Below are positions 51,677 through 60,486 of a stretch of 64,000 nucleotides of DNA, piece by piece. The translations under genes and the position numbers were made by a program. The stretch's first letter is position 1. Every line of letters starts with the position of its first letter. This stretch comes from JACDBZ01 sp038233215. GTDB lineage: Bacteria > Chloroflexota > Limnocylindria > QHBO01. Under the pieces are notes generated by a model. The model was given only the letters and a program-made list of their open reading frames with translations. It was not told the origin of the DNA and ran no database searches. The stretch covers positions 1-64,000 of the forward strand of contig JBBSML010000010.1 in the NCBI GenBank assembly GCA_038233215.1, in the 5' to 3' direction.

Positions 51677-52435
51677 TCAGAGAAACAGGTCTCGTCCAGG
51701 CTCCATGACCAGCACCGATGCGCCCTCCGCCGATGGGCGCCAATCGAACCCCCGCACGAGCACGACGGGACGCTGCGCCACCTTGCCGCCCGCCAGGTCG
51801 GCCGCGGAGGCCAGTTGGTCCGCGACCGCGATCACCGTCGCCTGCATCTCGCGACCGGCGGCGTCGGGTGCTCCTCGGAGGTCGAGAAGCGCCTCGATCC
51901 CGGCCGAGCCGATCGCCACGTTGACGATCCCGTTCCGCCACGGCCTGCCGAACGAATCACTGATGATGACCGCGGGCGTCATTCCGGTACGTGCGCGCAC
52001 CTTCTCGCGAATGTGCCGGGCGGACAGGTCCGGATCCTCCGGCAGCAGCGCTGCCACGTCGCCCCCTCCCACGTTGGACACGTCCACGCCCGCATTCGCG
52101 CACACCAGTCCGTGGCGGGTGCGGCTGATGATGAGGCCACCAGGTCCCATGCGGAGGATCGACGCCGACTCGCGCAGCACCAGTTCCACCTGGCGCGGGT
52201 CCTTTCCCCAGCGGCCCGCCCAAGAGCGCGCGAAGTCGGACGGCTCGACCGATGCCAGCTCAACCAGCCGGCCCTCCGCCTTGGAGACGACCTTCTGTGT
52301 CACCACCAGCACGTCGGCATCGGCGAGGCCAACGTCGGAAGCAGCGGCTGCGTCGAGGATCAGGGCCGCCAGGTCATCGCCCGGAACGACCTCCGGGATG
52401 CCGTCGAGGCCGATGAGCTCGATGGACGACGTCAC
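51677..52435 (-). CDS. cofE: Coenzyme F420-0:L-glutamate ligase
   Basis: A 252-residue enzyme adding gamma-linked glutamates to F420-0. Signatures are VLVVTQKVVSKAEGRLVELA (residues about 42-61), GLIISRTRHGLVCANAGVDV, VIISDSFGRPWRNGIVNVAI and a C-terminal AQRPVVLVRGFDW. It corresponds to archaeal CofE and to the N-terminal half of mycobacterial FbiB; the nitroreductase half is not fused. GTG 52435 overlaps the cofC stop (GTGA). Together with cofC and cofD it makes the late steps of F420 synthesis. Confidence 0.93.
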   Translation of the reverse strand: MTSSIELIGLDGIPEVVPGDDLAALILDAAAASDVGLADADVLVVTQKVVSKAEGRLVELASVEPSDFARSWAGRWGKDPRQVELVLRESASILRMGPGGLIISRTRHGLVCANAGVDVSNVGGGDVAALLPEDPDLSARHIREKVRARTGMTPAVIISDSFGRPWRNGIVNVAIGSAGIEALLDLRGAPDAAGREMQATVIAVADQLASAADLAGGKVAQRPVVLVRGFDWRPSAEGASVLVMEPGRDLFL

Positions 52436-53037
52436 GCCGCGTCGCCGAGCTCGAACCAGCGGGTGAGGTCCTCGGGCGTGTCGAGATCGAACGCGAGGCC
52501 CGCGCGATTGACCGCCACCAGCGGCACGCCCGCGAGCCGGACCTCTTCGAGATGCGCGGCGAAGCTGCCGACGCCGAATCGGAAGCGGATGACGCCGGGA
52601 GGCCGCAGCGCAAGCCCGTTGGTGCCGGTCCCGGCGCGGTCGGGCGCGATGGCCACGGCCGGTGCGTCGCCATCCGGCAGGGCGGCAGCCAGCACGCTGA
52701 CATCGCTGGCCCGGAGGTTCGGCAGGTCCCCGTGGAGGACGATCAATGTACCGACATCCTCGACCAGCGCATCGAACCTGGCCTGTTCGAGGCCCTCGTT
52801 CAGGCCCATCCCGCGCTGCACGACGAGTCGGGCGCCCGACGGCTCGACGATCTCGGCCAGGGCGCGCGAGGGGGAGATCACAACGACGTCATCACACATC
52901 TCGCGGGTCACCTTCAGGACGCGCTGGAGAAGCTGACTCACGAGCATGATCCGCTCCTCGGGCGAGAGGCTGGGGGCGAGGCGTGTCTTGGCCGCCTCGA
53001 GCCCGCGGTGCGGGACGATGATCCGCGTCGATGTCAC
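52432..53037 (-). CDS. cofC: 2-phospho-L-lactate (or phosphoenolpyruvate) guanylyltransferase
   Basis: A 201-residue nucleotidyltransferase fold enzyme that forms the GDP-activated side chain precursor of F420. RIIVPHRGLEAAKTRLAPSL is the nucleotide-binding start, GMGLNEGLEQARFDAL follows, LIVLHGDLPNL holds the metal-binding Asp, and TNGLALRPPGVIRFRFGVGS is the C-terminal signature. GTG 53037 is preferred: TATGCT lies exactly 6 bases before it, while an upstream TTG (53079) would overlap cofD. Whether it uses phospholactate or phosphoenolpyruvate cannot be told here. Confidence 0.9.
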   Translation of the reverse strand: MTSTRIIVPHRGLEAAKTRLAPSLSPEERIMLVSQLLQRVLKVTREMCDDVVVISPSRALAEIVEPSGARLVVQRGMGLNEGLEQARFDALVEDVGTLIVLHGDLPNLRASDVSVLAAALPDGDAPAVAIAPDRAGTGTNGLALRPPGVIRFRFGVGSFAAHLEEVRLAGVPLVAVNRAGLAFDLDTPEDLTRWFELGDAA

Positions 53038-53075
53038 TCGGTGAGCATATCGCGATCTCCGATTGAGGTCCCGAT

Positions 53076-53993
53076 TCAACGTCGACTCAGAAGTGCGGCG
53101 GCGAGCTCCACGCGGTCGGCGTCGCTGCGCATCACCGTCGGGAGGATTTCGGCCGACATGCCGAGCGCCTCGATCGCCGGCGCCATCGACGCATCGGCTT
53201 CGTCGAGAACGAACCGATCGGCCAGGCCGACATAGAGGCGGGCCACGCCGAGCGCTGTGGGCTCATGGCCCATGGACGCCATCATCCGGTCCGCCGGGCC
53301 CTTCAACGCTCGGCCACCGATGATCGGGCTGACCGCGAGCTTCGGCGCGTCCGCTGCCGCAATGGCATCCCGAACGCCGGGCAGCTCCAACGTCGGACCG
53401 ATGCTGACAAAGGGATTGGATGGACCGATGACCAGGAGCTCCGCACTGCCAATCGCCTCCAGCACCGCGTCCGTTGGGCGGGCGTCGCCGTCGAACTGCA
53501 CGGCGCGGACCTCTGGTTCCTGCCGGCGTCTCACGAAATAGTCCTGGAAATCAAGTGGGCCTTCATCGGTTTCAAGGCGGGTCCGATACCGGTCGTCGGT
53601 GGACGGCAGGATGCGGGCCCCGATGCCGAGCGCGGACGCCATCGCGGCGGTCGCATCGGTCAGGCGTTCACCCGCACGGAGTCGTCGAGTGCGCTCGACG
53701 TTCGTGGCGAGGTCCGCATCACCGAGCGTGAACCAGGTGGGTGCGCCGAGACGCTCGAGCATGGCGTGCCCCGAGTGGGTGTCCCCGCGGATCCCCCAGC
53801 CGCGTTCTTCGTCCAGGAGGCCGGCCAGCATGTAGAGGACTGCATCGATGTCCGGGCTGACGTTGAGCCCGTGCATCTCGACATCGTCCCCGACGTTGAC
53901 AACAGCGGTCAGCGCGACGCCGTCACCAAGCATCGCAAACCCATGCGCGAGCTTCGCCCCGCCGGTGCCACCGGCAAGCAGCGTGACGGCCAC
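53076..53993 (-). CDS. cofD: 2-phospho-L-lactate transferase
   Basis: A 305-residue CofD/FbiA enzyme joining the activated side chain to the deazaflavin Fo. The N-terminus VAVTLLAGGTGGAKLAHGFA is diagnostic, followed by VVNVGDDVEMHGLNVSPDID, GWGIRGDTHS, WFTLGDADLATNVERTRRLR, and LLVIGPSNPFVSIGPTLELP. GTG 53993 starts the protein at the GGTGGAK loop as in the family; the longer upstream frame runs into the LLM gene. It sits 17 bp after the LLM stop and 38 bp before cofC. Confidence 0.93.
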   Translation of the reverse strand: MAVTLLAGGTGGAKLAHGFAMLGDGVALTAVVNVGDDVEMHGLNVSPDIDAVLYMLAGLLDEERGWGIRGDTHSGHAMLERLGAPTWFTLGDADLATNVERTRRLRAGERLTDATAAMASALGIGARILPSTDDRYRTRLETDEGPLDFQDYFVRRRQEPEVRAVQFDGDARPTDAVLEAIGSAELLVIGPSNPFVSIGPTLELPGVRDAIAAADAPKLAVSPIIGGRALKGPADRMMASMGHEPTALGVARLYVGLADRFVLDEADASMAPAIEALGMSAEILPTVMRSDADRVELAAALLSRR

Positions 53994-54010
53994 GGGCCCG
54001 TGCGCTCCGC

Positions 54011-54952
54011 CTACGCGCCGACGAGCGCGGGCTTGACCTCGGTCATCAGGCGTTCCATCGACTCGGCGTCGTACGGCGACGGGAACCCGACGATGAAGTG
54101 CCTGAACCCGATCCCGAGAAACGGGCGCAGCTTCTCCACAACCATGTCGGGCGTCCCGACAAGTTGGTCCTTCCACAGCTCCGCCTTGCCGTTGCGCGCA
54201 AACATCTCCTCGAACACGCGCTGCGCTTCGGCGGGGTCGTCGCGGATGATGCAGGTGCCGATGCCGACAGTGCGCTCGATCTCCGACTCGTCGCGCCCGA
54301 CCTCTTCACAGTGCCGGCGCAGAATCTCGTCCTTACGCTTCACCGTGTCGAAGCCTCCACCCAGGTTGCACGCATCGGCGTAGCTGGCAACGATCCGAAG
54401 GGTCTTCTTCTCGCCTCCTCCTCCGATGAGGATCGGCAGGCGATCCTGGACCGGTGGCGGGTCGTTCCGCACCTCGCGGGCCTGGTAGAAACGATCGCCC
54501 GAGGGCTCCTCGCCGTGGAGCATGCCGCGCATGATGCCTACCGCCTCTTCCAGCCAGCGGAGCCGCTCCCCCGGAGAGCCGCCGAACTCGATCCCCAACG
54601 CGGTGTGTTCGGTTTCGAACCAGGCGCCGCCGATGCCGAGCACCGCGCGCCCATTGCTGATGTGGTCGAGCGTGGTGGCCATCTTGGCGACGAGGGCGGG
54701 ATTGCGGAACGTGTTGGCGCCCACCATGAGGCCGATGGTGGCCCGCTCGGTGCGCTCGGCCCATGCCGCCAGGGTCAGCCAGCCCTCGAAGATCGGCCCC
54801 TCGTGGGAACCCACGATCGGATGAAGATGATCCCACGTCCAGATCGAGTCGAAGCCGAGACGGTCGGCGCGAATGCCAGCCTCCCGCAGCGAAGCCCAAT
54901 CGGAGTACTGGTTCCAGGAGTTGGCGCCGAATTTGATGGGTTCGTTTGTCAT
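54011..54952 (-). CDS. LLM-class, probably F420-dependent oxidoreductase
   Basis: A 313-residue luciferase-like TIM barrel. It opens with IKFGANSWNQYSDWASLREA and continues with LGFDSIWTWDHLHP, WAERTERATIGLMVGANTFR, ALVAKMATTLDHISNGRAVL (a family hallmark), GIGGAWFETEHTALGIEFGG and LPILIGGGGEKKTLRIVASY. The position directly upstream of cofD argues for F420, not FMN, as cofactor. TACCAT lies 6 bases before ATG 54952. The substrate is unknown. Confidence 0.9.
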   Translation of the reverse strand: MTNEPIKFGANSWNQYSDWASLREAGIRADRLGFDSIWTWDHLHPIVGSHEGPIFEGWLTLAAWAERTERATIGLMVGANTFRNPALVAKMATTLDHISNGRAVLGIGGAWFETEHTALGIEFGGSPGERLRWLEEAVGIMRGMLHGEEPSGDRFYQAREVRNDPPPVQDRLPILIGGGGEKKTLRIVASYADACNLGGGFDTVKRKDEILRRHCEEVGRDESEIERTVGIGTCIIRDDPAEAQRVFEEMFARNGKAELWKDQLVGTPDMVVEKLRPFLGIGFRHFIVGFPSPYDAESMERLMTEVKPALVGA

Positions 54953-54968
54953 GCGCCCATGGTAGGCG

Positions 54969-56351
54969 CTATGCCGTCGGAGCCTCCGCAGGACCAATGC
55001 GCACGGTCTGGATGTTGGTGAACTCCCAGATTCCATGCCGGCCGAGCTCGCGACCGTACCCGCTGCGCTTCACGCCGCCCATCGGCAAGCGCGGGTCCGA
55101 TGCAACGAGACCGTTGACGAAGACCGATCCGGCTTGAATCCGCCGCGCGATGCCCTTGGCGGCGGTGAGGTCGCGCGTCCATACCGCCGCGCCGAGACCA
55201 TATTCGGTGTCGTTGGCGAGCTCGATGGCGTGGTCAACATCGCGGGCACGGATGAGCGCCGCAACGGGCCCGAAGGTCTCCTCGTGGAAGGCGGGCATCG
55301 CGTCCGTCACGCCGTCGAGGATGGTGGGGGCGTAGAAGTAGCCGCGACCGTTGACCCGCTCGCCGCCGACGATCGCCTCCGCCCCCATGCTGCGCGACTC
55401 CGCCACCTGGCGTTCCAGCGCATCGCGCAGGTCGGCGCGGGCCAGCGGTCCCACGTTCGTGTCGCGCGATGTCGGGTCGCCGACATGCAGCGCGAGAACC
55501 GCCGCGCTGAACAGTGCGCCGAACTCGCCAGCGACCGATTCCTCCACGATGAAACGCTTGGCGGCGATGCAGCTCTGGCCGTTGTTCTGGTTCCGTGCGC
55601 GGGCGGCGGTGCGCGCTGCATAGGCGAGGTCGGCATCAGCGAGGACGATGAATGGATCGGACCCGCCGAGCTCCAGGACCTGCTTCTTGAGACGGGCAGC
55701 CGCCAGAGACGCGATTCGCGCCCCGACCTCGGATGAGCCGGTGAGCGTCACCGCCGCGATGCGCTCGTCATCGATGAGGCGCTCGGTGGCAGCCCCTTCG
55801 ATCAACACGGTGCGCAGCAGGCCGTCCAGGAAGCCGGCGTCACGAAGCACTTCCTCGCAGGCAAGTGCCGACTGCGGCACGTTCGAGGCGTGCTTGAGCA
55901 CGATCCCATTGCCGGCCATCAGCGTCGGCGCCCCCGCGCGGAAGACCTGCCAGAACGGGAAGTTCCACGGCATGATGGCCAGGACGATGCCAAGTGGCTC
56001 ATAGGCGACGTAGCTCTCGAGTGACTCGGTGGCGACCGGCGCGTTGGCCAGGTACTCGGCGGCGTGATCGGCGTAGTGGTCACAGACGAGGGCGCATTTA
56101 ACGACCTCCGCCTCGGCCTCGACGATGGGCTTGCCCATCTCGGACGTGATGAGGGCGCCGTAACGGCCCGCGCGCTCCCGGAGCAACTGCGCCGCCTGGT
56201 GCATCGGCGCCGCGCGCTCTTCGATGCTCATGGTCCGCCACGCGCCCTGCGCGGCAGCCACCCGCTCGATCGCCTCATCGGCCTGGTTGTCGGACCACGG
56301 CTCGAACTCCGCGAGCTTCTCCTCGGTGGCCGGATTGATCGAGACGATCAC
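54969..56351 (-). CDS. Aldehyde dehydrogenase (succinate-semialdehyde type)
   Basis: A 460-residue NAD(P)-dependent enzyme. Hallmarks are IMPWNFPFWQVFRAGAPTLM, VTLTGSSEVGARIASLAAAR, VLELGGSDPFIVLADADL (general-base Glu), NQNNGQSCIAAKRFIVEE (nucleophile Cys) and HEETFGPVAALIRA. The gene is of GabD/Sad length. GTG 56351 is chosen over the upstream frame because that part is not family-like and the protein then starts at VIVSINPATEEK. It precedes the LLM gene by 16 bp, probably in one operon. Succinate semialdehyde or another small aldehyde is the likely substrate. Confidence 0.9.
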   Translation of the reverse strand: MIVSINPATEEKLAEFEPWSDNQADEAIERVAAAQGAWRTMSIEERAAPMHQAAQLLRERAGRYGALITSEMGKPIVEAEAEVVKCALVCDHYADHAAEYLANAPVATESLESYVAYEPLGIVLAIMPWNFPFWQVFRAGAPTLMAGNGIVLKHASNVPQSALACEEVLRDAGFLDGLLRTVLIEGAATERLIDDERIAAVTLTGSSEVGARIASLAAARLKKQVLELGGSDPFIVLADADLAYAARTAARARNQNNGQSCIAAKRFIVEESVAGEFGALFSAAVLALHVGDPTSRDTNVGPLARADLRDALERQVAESRSMGAEAIVGGERVNGRGYFYAPTILDGVTDAMPAFHEETFGPVAALIRARDVDHAIELANDTEYGLGAAVWTRDLTAAKGIARRIQAGSVFVNGLVASDPRLPMGGVKRSGYGRELGRHGIWEFTNIQTVRIGPAEAPTA

Positions 56352-56438
56352 CGCAGGGCCGAAATATCGGTACTTCCCAGCGTGGCGTGCGACTCCGGCC
56401 GGTTCTGGCGGAAATATCGGCGACGCGTCCCGCAATCG

Positions 56439-56858
56439 TCAGTCATGGCGTATGACCTTCTCGACGCGCATCCGGATGGTCGTTCGCTCCTGACCGGCGA
56501 ACTCGTCACCGCTGCTGCCATATCGACGCGCCAGCGCCATGATGTCGCCCAGGGATCGCTCGCGGTCGTCATCCAACTCCGCGCGACCCTGGAGGGCGAC
56601 CCAGGTCAGCTCGTCCTCGAAGCAGAGGCTGACGCGGGGGTCGTTTCGCAGGAAGCGCTCCTTTGCGCGACCGACCTTTGTGTTCATCAGGATCGTGTCC
56701 GGATGTTCCGCATCGAGATCGAACCACATCACCGACTGGTTCGGTGAACCATCGCCCGTGAGCACGGCGAGGACGGGGAAACGCAGGCTGGCCGACGTCA
56801 GCCACTGGCGCAGGTCTTCGGTCAGCACTCCCCCGACGGTCAGGGCGGGATCGGTCAA
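56439..56858 (-). CDS. PPOX-class flavin/F420-binding split-barrel protein
   Basis: A 139-residue split-barrel of the pyridoxamine-phosphate-oxidase superfamily: FPVLAVLTGDGSPNQSVMWF, ILMNTKVGRAKERFLRNDPR and VSLCFEDELTWVALQGRAEL, typical of F420-dependent (FDOR-B) members. The start is TTG 56858 with AAGGAG 7 bases upstream. It lies next to the aldehyde dehydrogenase and near the F420 genes, so an F420H2-dependent reductase role is likely though not proven. Confidence 0.85.
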   Translation of the reverse strand: MTDPALTVGGVLTEDLRQWLTSASLRFPVLAVLTGDGSPNQSVMWFDLDAEHPDTILMNTKVGRAKERFLRNDPRVSLCFEDELTWVALQGRAELDDDRERSLGDIMALARRYGSSGDEFAGQERTTIRMRVEKVIRHD

Positions 56859-56927
56859 GGGTGGCTCCTTCGGGCATGGGATCGGTGCGGCAATGCTGGG
56901 CTGATTCGCAGTCTACACTCGGGCCGC

Positions 56928-58043
56928 ATGACCACCGCTGAACTGCTCTCCGTCGGCGCCGAGCTGCTGCTGGGCGAGACGGTGGACACCAACGCCGCGT
57001 TCCTCGGTCGAGAGCTCGCGGCGCTCGGCCTGCCGCTTCATTCCGTCCGCATGGTTCCCGACGATCGGGCCATCCTCGCCGACGCGTTCACCGAGGCGCG
57101 TGGACGGTCGTCGGTCGTGGTGGCGACCGGGGGTCTCGGGCCGACGCACGACGATCTGACCCGCGACGGACTCGCCGATGCGCTTCGCGAGGAGCTCACC
57201 GAGGACCCCGCGCTGATCGCGGCGCTGGAGGAACGCTTTCGCGCCTTCGGACCGATGCCTGCAGCCAACCGGCGCCAGGCGACGCTGGTGCCCTCGGCGA
57301 CCTCGCTCCCCAATCCGATCGGCTCCGCGCCGGGATGGTGGGTGGAACGCGACGAGATGATCGTGGTACTCATGCCCGGCGTGCCGTCGGAGATGCGGCG
57401 AATGTGGAGCGAGCAGGTCCGACCTCTGCTGGCCGCCCGCTTCGCGCTTCCGCCGCTCGCGATCCGATCCGTCAAGGCGTTCGGCATCGGCGAGTCGGCC
57501 ATGGCGGAACGCCTGGCGTCTCTGCTTACCGATCCGCCCGCGGATGTCGAGGCAGGCATCTACGCCCGCGATGACGGCGTCCACGCTCGGTTCTCGACAC
57601 GCGGCGATGCAACAGTCCTCGACAACTGCGTCGAACGCGCGCTGGCTGCCCTGGGCGATGACGCCTACGGGACCGATGAGGACGATCTCGCGTCGGCGGC
57701 TCTTGCCCGCCTGGGCACGCTGGGGGTGAAAACCTTGGCGAGCTGGGAATCCGATACGGAAGGCGCGCTGTTGTCCATCCTCAGCATGGCGGCCGAGCGA
57801 GAAGGTGCGGCGCGGTACCTTGGCGGCGTGCTCGACATGGGGACGCCCTCGGGTCCACCGGTCGGCGACGCGGTGCTCCAGGTCTCGCTCCTGGCGCAAG
57901 ACGCCAATGGCCGCAGCCGGGTGCGAGTCGCGCTGAGCGGCCGCGTGCCAATGCCTCCCATCGAGCTCCGCATCCACGGCTCGGGGCCCCAGCGGATGCG
58001 GCGTGCGGCCTTCGCTGCACTGAATGCCACTCGTCAGCTCTGA
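56928..58043 (+). CDS. cinA: CinA-type protein with degenerate C-terminal part
   Basis: A 371-residue protein. The N-terminal molybdopterin-binding-like domain is clear: AELLSVGAELLLGETVDTNA, VVVATGGLGPTHDDLTRDGL, VLMPGVPSEMRRMW and VKAFGIGESAMAERLASLL. This domain has ADP-ribose pyrophosphatase activity in characterised members. The C-terminal amidase (PncC) signature TGIAGPxG is not seen; the last 110 residues are divergent and Pro/Arg-rich. Nicotinamide-nucleotide amidase activity is therefore doubtful. TACACT lies 8 bases before ATG 56928. Confidence 0.88.
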   Translation: MTTAELLSVGAELLLGETVDTNAAFLGRELAALGLPLHSVRMVPDDRAILADAFTEARGRSSVVVATGGLGPTHDDLTRDGLADALREELTEDPALIAALEERFRAFGPMPAANRRQATLVPSATSLPNPIGSAPGWWVERDEMIVVLMPGVPSEMRRMWSEQVRPLLAARFALPPLAIRSVKAFGIGESAMAERLASLLTDPPADVEAGIYARDDGVHARFSTRGDATVLDNCVERALAALGDDAYGTDEDDLASAALARLGTLGVKTLASWESDTEGALLSILSMAAEREGAARYLGGVLDMGTPSGPPVGDAVLQVSLLAQDANGRSRVRVALSGRVPMPPIELRIHGSGPQRMRRAAFAALNATRQL

Positions 58044-58084
58044 CCCCATTTTGAGACGGAGCGACATGGCCGCATACTTGCATG

Positions 58085-58870
58085 ATGCCCACCATGCCAG
58101 TGAGGGGGAAGCGGATCGTGATCGGCGTCGCCACAGCGGCCGCCGTGACGCTCGCCGTCGTCACCCTCAACGCCGGAGCCGCCGAATCACGGCCGATCCT
58201 TCTGGTGATTCCCCCCACTCCGGCTGCAGCAGCCATCGAGATGCCATCGCAGATTGGCATCAGCACAGCTCCTCAGGGATTGCCGACGGAACTCCTGGCA
58301 ACGCCATTGCAATCCCGGGCGCGGTCCGTGAAGACGGTGGGCCGTTTCGTCGATCGTCCACAGGCTGCCGTCCCACCTCAAGCTGCCGTCCCACCCCTCA
58401 ACTCCTCGGGGTGGAGCGGGCAGCGAATTCAGGTGCCAGCGCTGGGGATCGACCTTCCGCTCTCCATGGCCGGTGACGCGGCCGTCGAGGACTTTCCTCC
58501 GCTCTCGGGCGCCTACATCCTGCGTTCGAGCTCACAGCCCGGGCGCGGCACGAACTCATACATCTTCGCCCACGCCATGCCGGAGCTCTTCAAGCCGCTC
58601 TGGGGCGCACAGATCGGACAGAAGGTCATCGTGACCATGTCGGATCGGCAGCAGATTCATTACCGAATCACGCGCATCGTGCCGAACGTTCCGTGTCCCG
58701 ATCCGGCGGTTCCCAAGCCGGCCGGGCTGCCGCCTGTTCTCGCGAACGCAACGGAATGTGACCTGAGCTGGACGTTGCCGACGCCCACCGAACGGCTGAC
58801 GCTCCAGACCAGCCAGGGATTCAACCGCAACTACGGCGAGTTCATCGTGATCGCGGAGCCCGCCCCCTGA
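58085..58870 (+). CDS. Sortase-like protein with Cys-to-Ser change at the active site
   Basis: A 261-residue exported protein. A membrane segment lies near residues 9-30 (IVIGVATAAAVTLAVVTLNAG), then a Pro/Ala-rich stalk with a short tandem repeat (QAAVPP twice). The sortase barrel has IQVPALGIDLPL, SGAYILRSSSQPG, NSYIFAHAMPELFKPLW (conserved His) and finally LTLQTSQGFNRNYGEFIVIA (conserved Arg). In sortases the last motif is TLxTC; here the Cys is Ser (AGC at the codon). It may be inactive, use Ser, or have a binding role. CATACT lies 6 bases before ATG 58085; ATG 58082 is also possible. Confidence 0.82.
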   Translation: MPTMPVRGKRIVIGVATAAAVTLAVVTLNAGAAESRPILLVIPPTPAAAAIEMPSQIGISTAPQGLPTELLATPLQSRARSVKTVGRFVDRPQAAVPPQAAVPPLNSSGWSGQRIQVPALGIDLPLSMAGDAAVEDFPPLSGAYILRSSSQPGRGTNSYIFAHAMPELFKPLWGAQIGQKVIVTMSDRQQIHYRITRIVPNVPCPDPAVPKPAGLPPVLANATECDLSWTLPTPTERLTLQTSQGFNRNYGEFIVIAEPAP

Positions 58871-58873
58871 GTC

Positions 58874-59752
58874 TCAGGCCCAGCGGCCGATGAGCCGAAC
58901 GGCCGCCGGGCGGATCTCGAACGTCCACGCCGCGCGCGCCGCAACCAGGTCACCATCCCGTTGCACCGGGATCGGCGTACCGTCCAGCGCTCGAACCTCG
59001 ACGCATCGCGCATCGATGCGCTCTGCATCCGGCGTTAGGTTCAGTATCCAGCGAGCGGTCTCGATCGCCATGCGCGGCGCCGGTCCGGGATAGACGCGGA
59101 GCGCCATCGTCCCCACGTTGGGACGGGCGCCGGGATTGACCCTCAGGCCGCGACCGTAGAAGGGCGTGGTGCCGACCACCATGAATTCCATCGGCCCACG
59201 GTGGGCCACCCGACCGTCGGCGCGTACTTCGACCTGCGGTCTTCGCCACAGGTCCGGGATCGATCGGACAACGGCCCACGCCCAGCCCGGGAGGCGACGT
59301 GCCCCCGCACGCGCGTAGCGGCCCGCCACTCGGGCGTCCCACCCGGCACCCGCGAAGAGTGCCAGGCGGCCGTCAACCGCCACGAGATCGAGCGGGCGCG
59401 CATCCGCGCGCACCAGGACCGCAACGAGATCCTCGGGCGTGCGCGGCAGGCGCAGCAGGTGGCGCGTCGCGTTGCCGAAACCGGCCGGGAGATACCCGAG
59501 CGTGAGTCCCGGGCGGTCGGCCGCAACGTTATAGGCCACGCCAAGCGAGCCGTCACCACCGGCAATGACCGCGGTCCCGTACCCGGCGATTCGTTCGGTG
59601 AGCCATGCGGTGAGCTCGCCGGCGTTTCGCGTGGCCGTTACGTGCAGATCCGCATCGAGCGCGCGGCGAGCCAGTTGAACTGCGAGCCGGACGTCATTGG
59701 TTCGGGCGCTGCCGGCCCCCTCGTTGAGGAAGATGGCAGCGCCCGAAGCCAT
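58874..59752 (-). CDS. Diacylglycerol kinase-family lipid kinase
   Basis: A 292-residue kinase of the DAGK/sphingosine-kinase/YegS family. The N-terminal domain has IFLNEGAGSA, AVIAGGDGSLGVAYNVAAD (the GGDG nucleotide motif) and LTLGYLPAGFGNATRHLLRL, where many relatives have P-G-T-x-N-D. The C-terminal beta domain includes VEVRADGRVAHRGPMEFMVV and LRVNPGARPNVGTMALRVYP. ATG 59752 shares a base with the stop of the upstream lipoprotein gene (TAATG). It probably phosphorylates diacylglycerol or a related lipid at the membrane. Confidence 0.88.
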   Translation of the reverse strand: MASGAAIFLNEGAGSARTNDVRLAVQLARRALDADLHVTATRNAGELTAWLTERIAGYGTAVIAGGDGSLGVAYNVAADRPGLTLGYLPAGFGNATRHLLRLPRTPEDLVAVLVRADARPLDLVAVDGRLALFAGAGWDARVAGRYARAGARRLPGWAWAVVRSIPDLWRRPQVEVRADGRVAHRGPMEFMVVGTTPFYGRGLRVNPGARPNVGTMALRVYPGPAPRMAIETARWILNLTPDAERIDARCVEVRALDGTPIPVQRDGDLVAARAAWTFEIRPAAVRLIGRWA

Positions 59753-60417
59753 TACGGGAGCGCCGCGAGAATCTCGGCGGCCTGTTCCTCCGTGCCGGTC
59801 AGAAAGTAGACCGTGTCGTCCTTCACATAGATGAAGGCCGACCCCGTCGTCTCACCCGATGGATCCGCGGCCGTCCACACATCCTTGCCACCGACCGAGG
59901 ACTCCTCCAGGCCGGAGACGTCGCCCGCGTCCTCGCTGGCCGCCAGGAACTCCTCCTCCAACGTGTCCTCTCCCACACCAAGCACGCGGAAGGCCGCCAC
60001 GCTGAACGCTTCCCCACCCGTTGCCGAGCCCCCGAACGCGACCGAGACATCCTCGATGTCGGCATCCGTGGCGTCGAGGAACTCCTGAAATGACTCGTCA
60101 ACGGTGCCGGCCATCATCGGATCATCGCCGCGGAAGCTGAGAACCTGGAGCGGCTCACCACCCACGGTATCTGGGAAGCGGCCCGCGAGATCCGGATCTC
60201 CATTCGTGTCCAACGACGGAACGGCCGCCGCCGATCCAGACGCCCCGGGTGCCTGGCTTGACTCGGAGGTTTCAGTGGGTTTGATCGTTTCGGATGCTGT
60301 CGGCTCCGCGGTCGCAGGCGGCGGGCTTGCCGAGGCTGACTGGCTCGCTTCACCGCTCGAGCACGCCGCGACGACGAGCGCCAACAGCGGGACGAGCAGG
60401 ATCGAAATACGCTTCAA
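59752..60417 (-). CDS. Lipoprotein of unknown function
   Basis: A 221-residue exported lipoprotein. The signal ISILLVPLLALVVAACSSG gives a lipid-modified Cys at residue 19. A Ser/Thr/Pro/Glu-rich linker follows to about residue 60, then an acidic globular domain with LQVLSFRGDDPMMAGTVDES, AFGGSATGGEAFSVAAFRVL and TGSAFIYVKDDTVYFLTGTE. The start is TTG 60417 with AGGAGA 8 bases upstream. It is coupled to the lipid kinase (TAATG). No family is recognised. Confidence 0.85.
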   Translation of the reverse strand: MKRISILLVPLLALVVAACSSGEASQSASASPPPATAEPTASETIKPTETSESSQAPGASGSAAAVPSLDTNGDPDLAGRFPDTVGGEPLQVLSFRGDDPMMAGTVDESFQEFLDATDADIEDVSVAFGGSATGGEAFSVAAFRVLGVGEDTLEEEFLAASEDAGDVSGLEESSVGGKDVWTAADPSGETTGSAFIYVKDDTVYFLTGTEEQAAEILAALP

Positions 60418-60486
60418 GAGTGCTCTCCTATGGGAATGCAGCCCGAGCAGAATAGCCGCCCCGCCGCAAATCGCCCACCAATGCGG

